From NCBI RefSeq assembly GCF_001039355.2, contig NW_019773637.1:473988-537987 (forward strand): a stretch of DNA of 64,000 nucleotides, in the 5' to 3' direction. The notes below the pieces were generated by a model. It searched no databases, was not told where the DNA came from, and was given only the letters and a program-made list of their open reading frames with translations. Origin of the DNA: Lingula anatina. Taxonomy: Eukaryota; Brachiopoda; Lingulata; Lingulida; Lingulidae. Of this stretch, positions 57,901 through 64,000 are shown piece by piece. Both the position numbers and the translations under genes were made by a program. Positions within the stretch are counted from its first letter, which is position 1. Every line of letters starts with the position of its first letter.

Positions 57901-60900
57901 CAAGAACACCTGGATATTCTTCTCCAAAATCTACACCCTTTTCTACAAAGCCAGAAGTGTCACTACCAGATATTCGTCATTGAACAGGTACATTGCTACA
58001 CGCTTGCATCTCAGAAACATTCATTACTCTCCTTTATTTTCTCTCTCTCTCTCTCGATTTCTGTCTCGGTTGCCTAAAAAGGCGTCTGGAAACACTACTA
58101 AGTGGGCCCTGGGTTATGTAGTCTTATGTTGCTTTATACTGCTTTATTTTTGTACATATTTAAATTTTTTATTCGGTGCATTTATTTACTACAGGCGCTT
58201 CCAGAGCCTTTTAACACAGGATATGCCAAAAATGTTGGCTTCGTCGAGGCTAGTGCCGTGTTTAATTTCACCTGCTACATATTTCAAGACGTGGATAAAA
58301 TCCCTATGAACAATTCACTTCTCTATAGATGTCCGCCTGACAAGGTTTTTCACTTTGCCGCAGCTGAGGATAGATTTCCGAACGGGCATGTATCAGGATA
58401 ATTTACTCCCGCAGAGAATCCCGCCTCTCTCCCCAGGGCTGTAGGGCGAGAAAATGTTTGTGGTAGCGTTTTGAAGGGTTAAAATACTAATAAGAAGACT
58501 ATTTGTTCACCCATCGGCCCTGGCACTCACTTAGACACTGACCGAAGGAAAAAGAAAGATATTTCTGGCAGACTGTGAGAAAAAGGGACGATTTATAAAT
58601 AACCCCCGAATCACTAAAAAATATTCCCTTATATATCATATTGAATTCACTGAACATAATGTGCGAAATTATGTGAAAACTGAAAATAAAGCCTCGCTGA
58701 AAATTATATTGTGATGATTATTTGTCGGCCACTACTTTGCAAATAGAGAAAACCAAAGCCAAAAAATACTTTTGTCTTTTTAACTGTTTACCGCTATTAT
58801 TTATCATGTTCTCAATCTTAGATGGCTTAATTAGTAAAGATTGGTACTTGCTCTCATTTTATCCCAAAATCTTGTGAACTTTTCCAAACCAGGCCATAAA
58901 TACAATTTTGATATGCACATAGAAGTCTTGCTTTAATTCCAGGCAACTGCCCTATTTTCACTACCTCGGAGGAGTGATAGGATTCGCACCTAACACATTC
59001 CAGAAAACAAACGGGTATTCTAATAATATGATACGATGGGGCGGTGATGACGACGATCTTTTTCTCAGGTAAGTAGAAGAAAATATTTAAGTTAATGAAC
59101 CTTTCAGCTCTTCCAGGTTAAAGGGATAATAACTCTTCGTATGAGATCTATATTTCACAATAAAACATTGTGAACAACTCATACAAAAACAGCAGTTATA
59201 GCTATAATTCTGATATCTGAGCTTGTCTTTAGACCACGTGACCTCCATTGACGGCTATACTCTGTTAAAATCTCTTAAGGGATTATAACAAAAAAAAAAC
59301 TTTTTTAGAAAAAAAAAAAAAAAAAAACAGGGACTTACTTTGAATGTAAAAATGGATTCATTAACCATTGGTTACTATGGGAAAATTGTTGTTTACTCCA
59401 GGAAAATTCATTTATTGGCCAAAACGAAGAGTTATTATCCCTTTAAGCTAGTAGTGCATTAATAGATTCTTGTTGAACTTATCTGAGGACAATTAAAATA
59501 TTTAAAACATTTATTGACAGATCAATGGCCCTAATCAATATTGCAAAAAATACATTCATCGTCCCCTGTTCAGTCTCGTTAGTCAACCATCTTGACACAG
59601 TTTGAAAGTAACGCGAGTCACGGCACAAGAGTCCCGCGTTATCCAGAAGTCGAGGCATGGAATAACTGATGCATCGGGAAAACCTGCCCTAAGTGCCGGG
59701 TTGATCTCTGGCTCTTCCAAAAGTTTTACAGGGTTATGGAGAGTGTCAGAAAAGGACGATTAAAAGATTCGGAAGTCGGGGGAGGGGGATGCCTTTTACC
59801 CCGGGAAAATTCGTGAAATATAAATTTTTGGCGGGAAATCCTGGCTTGGAAGACTACAAGCAATTAGTCATGTCGAGTGCAGTAGCTACGTCTAACATGA
59901 TTCTCTTACTCAATACCCAGGCTATTAAGCTGTCAATCGCTCAAAGTGGATAGGCCGTATCGCTCAAATATTTGGGGCAGATCCAAGATTATTTGAAGTG
60001 GGGGTCCACGGATGCGTAGCCGGCCCTCACCCACCACCCCCACCCCCCCTGGCGTGGGGTTCAGGGCCCGCTGAAGAGCCCCGAAAAAAATTTGGTATTT
60101 TAGAGGGTGGTCGGTGCCATTTTGTAAGGTTTAGGACTTTGATTCAGCTAGTTAAAATTATAATTTCAAGAGGGGAATATTAGTATAATTTTTTTTTCAG
60201 AATTCTAAAGGGGGGGGGGGGTCGGTCAGGCCCCCCTTGACATCCCTCCCTAAATCCCCCACTGAATATACTGTTCGATGTGTAGAGACCTAACAAAGTA
60301 TATCAATTTTAAACCAGGCTATTTTTTTAGGATTTCCTCACAGAAGATACCTATCGAGCATGCCGACAGCCGTTCAGGCGTGTACACGGTTTTAAACCAT
60401 ACGCGGTTACCTGGCTCCGTGAACAGTGAGAAGTGAGCATTATTACATGAGAAGAGAGAGGGGGCAGAGGTTGAGGGGTTTTTAAGCGTTCAATATTTTT
60501 GGCTGCTTACTATTGATTGCTTTGTATTTCTTAAATGAAGCATAGCGTTAATTTCATTTCAGCTTATCTGAACCTATGTCCAAAACATTCACCTGTGCTT
60601 TCAGGATATATGTTATTATAATATATACAAATATAATTTGGAACAATTCATAGGTACCCCATGCTCTATTTTGCAACGAAACTGTATAAGCACTATGGAC
60701 CATGGGATAACGGAGTGAATACATTGAACTACATCCGACTAGCTATAGAATATCGACCAACATACACGTGGATCAAATTTAATGTTGACCAGAACAGCAT
60801 GATGAAGGTACATGATAACAGAACGCCCAACAAACACAGGACGTATTATTATGTATAACGTTACCATAACGTTACTGTGACGTTACAGCAGCGTTACCAA

Positions 60901-61613
60901 AACGGTTTTGGGTCATATAAACTTCATATAAACATAGAAGTAGAGAACTACTTCTATGATATAAACAATAACGATCTGTGTTTGCCGGGCGTATCATAAA
61001 CAATTGTACACGTCAGGAAAGAATCGTTATACAATAATAATAGTAAGGTGCCCAATTTTAAATATACTTTTTAATATCTTTTAGCCGTCGTTACTCTATA
61101 AAACGAATTTTAGCATATCTCATGTCCTGCATACACTGTCTTCTTACACTGTTTCGGTCAAAAAAAAAAAAAAAAAAAAAAAAAAATGCGCGATCGAGAG
61201 AGAGAGAGAGAATGAGATCACGTGCAACTGTGTCTGTTGCAGATGTTATTCAGAGTCACATTGTGCAGGGAATCCGATATAATTCCCTGCATTGTGTAAG
61301 ATTTAATTTCGATAAATGCTATAACATACATGCATCGTGTAGCCTACATTTTCAGACCGTATGGAGAGGCATCCTGGATGCCAAGTATGACAAGAAGACC
61401 AATAGTACATATTGGACAATTAACTACCAGAGGGCTTTCCAAATGTTTCCTAAGTAAGTGAACATTATATACCCAAAGCCTTCTATGTCGGCGATCTAAG
61501 TATATCTAAATAGGAACATAAAGACTTCACTTGTTTCATTGTGACTATATATATATTTATTTTTTTATAGAACTAAACAAGTTGCCAAGCGGACAGCACC
61601 GAAGAAAAGTTAG
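54916..61613 (+). CDS. Beta-1,4-galactosyltransferase-like protein, copy 2
   Basis: Nine exons: 54916-55016, 56447-56526, 57755-57987, 58195-58385, 58943-59068, 60331-60432, 60654-60807, 61356-61453, 61571-61613; 1128 nt, 375 residues. Exon sizes equal copy 1 except exon 2, which is two codons shorter. The frame is intact and the key segments are kept: signal anchor, HVAIIIPYRDR, FQDVDKIP, LPYFHYLGGV, RWGGDDDD. Intron 4 begins GC instead of GT (GGGCATGT, 58386-58387), the base change lying at 58387; GC-AG introns are usually functional, but without splicing the frame meets a stop shortly after. Changes from copy 1 are scattered, including Pro to Ala in GVIGFAPN and Arg to Lys at the exon 6/7 junction, so both copies seem to have been under protein-level constraint. 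Confidence 0.88.
55548..56318. mobile_element. Copy-2-specific insertion with LTR-like features
   Basis: About 770 bp in intron 1 that has no match in copy 1. A 23-25 bp direct repeat (CCAGTGATGGTATTTTTCCC...) occurs at about 55580 and 56092. The segment from TGTCCAGCAGG (about 55770) to CCCGACA (about 56091) starts TG, ends CA, and contains a TATA-box-like CTATAAAAG (about 55830). It could be a solo LTR or degraded retrotransposon end; no coding sequence. Confidence 0.4.
57150..57360. repeat. Dispersed G-rich repeat, copy 1
   Basis: Shares GGTGCCATTTT, AAAATTATAATTTCAAGAGG, a long G run and GGTCGGTCAGGCC with 60060-60260. Probably part of a wider repeat family; termini not defined. Confidence 0.6.
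59122..59442. mobile_element. TTAA-flanked MITE in intron 5 of copy 2
   Basis: 321 bp with perfect 18-bp terminal inverted repeats (AGGGATAATAACTCTTCG at 59122-59139 and its complement at 59425-59442), bounded by TTAA at 59118-59121 and 59443-59446. TTAA target use suggests piggyBac-type mobilisation. No coding capacity; absent from copy 1. Confidence 0.85.
60060..60260. repeat. Dispersed G-rich repeat, copy 2
   Basis: Second copy of the repeat at 57150-57360, also in a copy 2 intron. Confidence 0.6.
60824..60991. mobile_element. MITE with CGTTAC-rich core in intron 7, copy 2
   Basis: Orthologous insertion to 51637-51776. It has gained a short perfect hairpin (ATAGAAGTAG facing CTACTTCTAT, about 60936-60959) in the core. 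Confidence 0.7.
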
Positions 61614-61639
61614 AAGAAAGAAGAAAAATTCAAACTTAT

Positions 61640-61950
61640 TTACCTCTTATCTAAAGAACACTTGGACAAGAAGAATTCTTGCAGGGGTTTTATTTATAGA
61701 CCACAGTTCTGCTTTTAACACCATCGTGCCAATTTTAATTTAAAACGACCTGAAATTTCCAGTATTTTTATGTGAATGAATTAAAACGTCTCTGCTAGAT
61801 AGGTGGAAGGCTGTGAAAGTTGGTTCAAGTCTTTCTGACACATTTTATTTGAATACAGGTGCGCCTCAGGGCTATGATTTATCGCCATGCTTGTATGGCA
61901 TGTTCACATGTGATTGTGGGACCAATGTTTACCAATGTATGAGACAGTTT
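61640..61950 (+). mobile_element. LINE reverse transcriptase fragment, part 1
   Basis: Translation includes VLFIDHSSAFNTIVP (the LFIDFSSAFNTI motif of LINE reverse transcriptases) at about 61686-61730 and NTGAPQG..LSPCLYGMFTCDC (RT motif with PQG) at about 61852-61918. Stops and frame changes intervene, so it is dead. It begins right after the copy 2 stop codon. Confidence 0.8.
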
Positions 61951-62455
61951 CAGCTGTGATTGTGTTAGGGTAGTGTGTTCGTCTCTCTCCGTTTGTGTTC
62001 GTGTATCTTCGTCTCTTTATTTAATAAATAATATTTTTCATTCAGCGGGACACTCATGTGTGCCAATACAAATGGTTGACTTGACTGGGTTGCTTTTTTG
62101 CGATTTAACTCATCTTATTTATAAATGTTATTTTATTTTTCAGTGCTTGCAGTTGCTTTTACTATTCATGTTATATATTTTTTTAATTCAGTTCTTTCTC
62201 AGTTCTTTATGTTGTAAAGTTCAGTTTATTTTGTAAATGCAATTTCTTTTATTTTCTCGAATATTCTTTAATTTTTTTATTTTAGTTCATGTTATTTCTT
62301 TTTTTTATTTCTTTGATATTATTCTGAAATTCTTTTCTCGTAGATGTCACGACAACTTGCAGGTGTCTCGTAAATAAAGCATCCTTTAAAAACTAAAACA
62401 GACGCTGTTTTTCTCGTGTCTTCGCACGTGACGGTTAACGCTGAAACATAACCTT
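61951..62455. other. Sequence interrupting the LINE fragment
   Basis: About 500 bp T-rich sequence separating the PQG and catalytic-motif parts of the reverse transcriptase. No coding sequence or clear termini recognised; probably a later insertion. Confidence 0.4.
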
Positions 62456-62610
62456 GAAAGTAGACAGTATTATAAAGTTTCCTGATGATACAACATAAGT
62501 AGGGATGGTACGTGATAACGACCAGGCCATTCACAGGTTCAATATTGTATCAGTGGTCAAATGCTGTAACGATAAGGACCTTGTACTGAATGTTGAGAAA
62601 ATAAAAGTAC
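62456..62610 (+). mobile_element. LINE reverse transcriptase fragment, part 2
   Basis: Translation reads VDSIIKFPDDTT then RDND...DLVLNVEK, matching the FADDTT catalytic block and the LLLNVEKT block of LINE reverse transcriptases, with Ala to Pro in the catalytic block and in-frame stops. It continues part 1 after the interruption. Confidence 0.75.
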
Positions 62611-63125
62611 ATGTATATCTTGTTATTGCAGAGTACTAAATATCAGTATACATAAATAAGCACAAATCTAAGTTTTCATAAGTGCAGTAATACACAAAGG
62701 TATATGAATGTTGTACAATTCTTGCTTTCTTTCCGTATTGAATTTATTTTTGCACGCGTCTGTATATTAACTGTGTATAATCACCAGCATACACTGAATA
62801 ATACACTGCTGCTCAGAAAGGTTGTCACACCCTAGAAAATTTATGTTTTCAACACTTAAATAATTCCTGAAGCCCTATATATGTTGATAGTTGGTCTTGG
62901 TGCCAGCCAGGTGGGTCTTGTGAAGAACAGGCCTACCTTTCTGCACGTCTTGCGATCAAACATTTAGATTTTGCAAAGATGCAGCTGTGCATTATATAAT
63001 TGGTATGTAACAAAATACATGGAATTTGTGAGGTAGGACAGCCATTTTGTGCAACCGTATACCACGCATAAAATCCATGCAGCAAGTTAACTTCTTGTTT
63101 ACTGGGTTTACAAATCGTAGAAGAA
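62611..63125. other. Upstream of galactosyltransferase 3
   Basis: No gene recognised. Probably holds the promoter of the third galactosyltransferase; little similarity to the upstream regions of copies 1 and 2. Confidence 0.4.
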
Positions 63126-63524
63126 ATGTCGACGCATAGGAGGCGATGTTTGATCTTTATAACCTTGGCTGGAATTAGCTTATTTTCGATGATAACAGTC
63201 CACCATTCAAAGGCGACAATCAGGTATGTTTTAGATGAAATATTACGTATTCTTAACACTTGGTTTAATAAGATGTATGCCAATTTGAAAATGCATGTAA
63301 TGTTCTTTTTGCACTCTGAATAAAACGGATGAAATATTTCAAAAGAGTATTGCATCTGCATTAAAAAGGGTTCAAACGAAGGCAAAATTCATTTAGATAA
63401 ATCCATGTTTCATCACTTGGCGCATGTATCAATTACAGGAAGAACAAATATGTCTGTAGCAAAAAGACAGAAGAAATAACCTCCATCTCTTCGAGAGTAT
63501 GCCAAGTAAACCACGAACATTTAG
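63126..63524 (+). CDS. Beta-1,4-galactosyltransferase-like protein, copy 3, first two exons
   Basis: Exons 63126-63223 and 63439-63524, continuing off the right edge. Same exon organisation and phases as copies 1 and 2: MST start, signal anchor (LIFITLAGISLFSMITV), HHSKATIR at the junction, then an exon 2 with CQVNHEHL corresponding to CQVNQELL and CQVNQEHF. Protein divergence is clearly higher than between copies 1 and 2, so it is an older paralog. The catalytic part is outside the window. Confidence 0.8.
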
Positions 63525-64000
63525 GTAAGGACTTGGAATGAGATCGAGGCAAGGTTCCCCTTATACAACCGCCCTTGCAGAATGTATATATCGATGCCTT
63601 TCTGACTCTGGATATAAAGAGGAAAGCTGTATAATTTAAGATTTAAGGGAAAACATGCACAAGTATACGGGTTACGCCTTTTATCTCATCTCTTTTGCCA
63701 CTCTCTTCATTTCGTGTGCAAAGTGCAGGCGTTGCCCTTCAAGACCAGCCCCCTCCCCACCCCATTTGAAGGATGGGAACGGAGGATGTGTATTTTAATT
63801 AAAACTCAGTGATAAAATATGTAAATGATATATCTTTTCAATCCCGTAAGTCACTTACTTATGAAAACGATTAAACTAGCTGTCAAGCTAGCTTATTATG
63901 AGCCCAATTATAAGATACACCGTAACATAGTCAAATGGTCAAATGGAGTCGAGTTGACAAATGTGATAGCTTTTGTTCATTTTCCCCTTTATCGACAGTG
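63525..64000. other. Intron 2 of galactosyltransferase 3
   Basis: Non-coding sequence to the window edge; exon 3 is not reached. Confidence 0.6.

Larger units (their letters stand above)
53580..61640. repeat. Galactosyltransferase segmental duplication, unit 2
   Basis: Second unit of the duplication described for 43870-52560. It ends just after the stop codon, where a LINE fragment begins. Confidence 0.8.

Noticed and set aside
61122-61457. Frame with a Lys run and Arg-Glu repeats leading into galactosyltransferase exon 8
   Set aside because: It is intronic poly-A and GA repeat sequence that happens to be open into the exon at 61356.

Overview
This window is nuclear DNA from an animal with intron-rich genes. 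The introns are short and AT-rich with GT-AG splice sites, and the DNA carries long dinucleotide microsatellites, small inverted-repeat transposons and decayed LINEs. The gene set (VPS16, a class IA PI3-kinase p110 of delta/beta type, RCC2, MBLAC2, a beta-1,4-galactosyltransferase cluster) and the repeat types fit a highly heterozygous invertebrate, plausibly marine (lophotrochozoan or non-vertebrate deuterostome). I cannot name the species. I saw no operons, CRISPR arrays, rRNA or convincing tRNA.

Layout. 154-1746 (-): the first four coding exons of VPS16, running off the left edge. 1747-6977: no gene recognised. 6978-26236 (+): the p110 gene, badly disturbed in this assembly. 26237-28684: 3' UTR and intergenic. 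28685-30611 (+): a five-exon gene for an unrecognised 287-aa protein with an N-myristoylation-type start, a ubiquitin-interacting-motif candidate and one C-terminal membrane helix. 32061-36378 (+): complete RCC2, followed at 37086-38586 by a second copy of its last four exons. 42484-43669 (+): MBLAC2-like metallo-beta-lactamase. 46598-52540 and 54916-61613 (+): two complete, diverged tandem beta-1,4-galactosyltransferase genes; the first two exons of a third (63126 onward) run off the right edge.

The main structural message is that three apparent rearrangements look like assembly products. Single N bases lie at 9672, 16675 and 36890, exactly at the edges of (i) a ~1-kb perfect inverted repeat that replaces a missing p110 exon, (ii) a ~7-kb block of 13 p110 exons present twice in tandem, and (iii) a ~2.2-kb block of the RCC2 3' end present twice. 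A fourth N (10863) sits in a microsatellite. Coding differences between the copies are almost all synonymous, introns differ by small indels and transposon presence or absence, and reading phases forbid in-frame use of both p110 blocks. They are best read as two haplotypes placed side by side. The galactosyltransferase duplication is different: its copies are clearly diverged, carry private transposon insertions, share one older insertion, and have no N at the boundary, so it looks like true gene duplication.

Mobile DNA is abundant: at least nine kinds of short inverted-repeat element (two with TTAA flanks), two decayed non-LTR retrotransposon fragments and one LTR-like insertion. The best candidate for undescribed biology is the small membrane protein at 28685-30611. 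The most useful correction is that the p110 and RCC2 duplications should not be annotated as biological.
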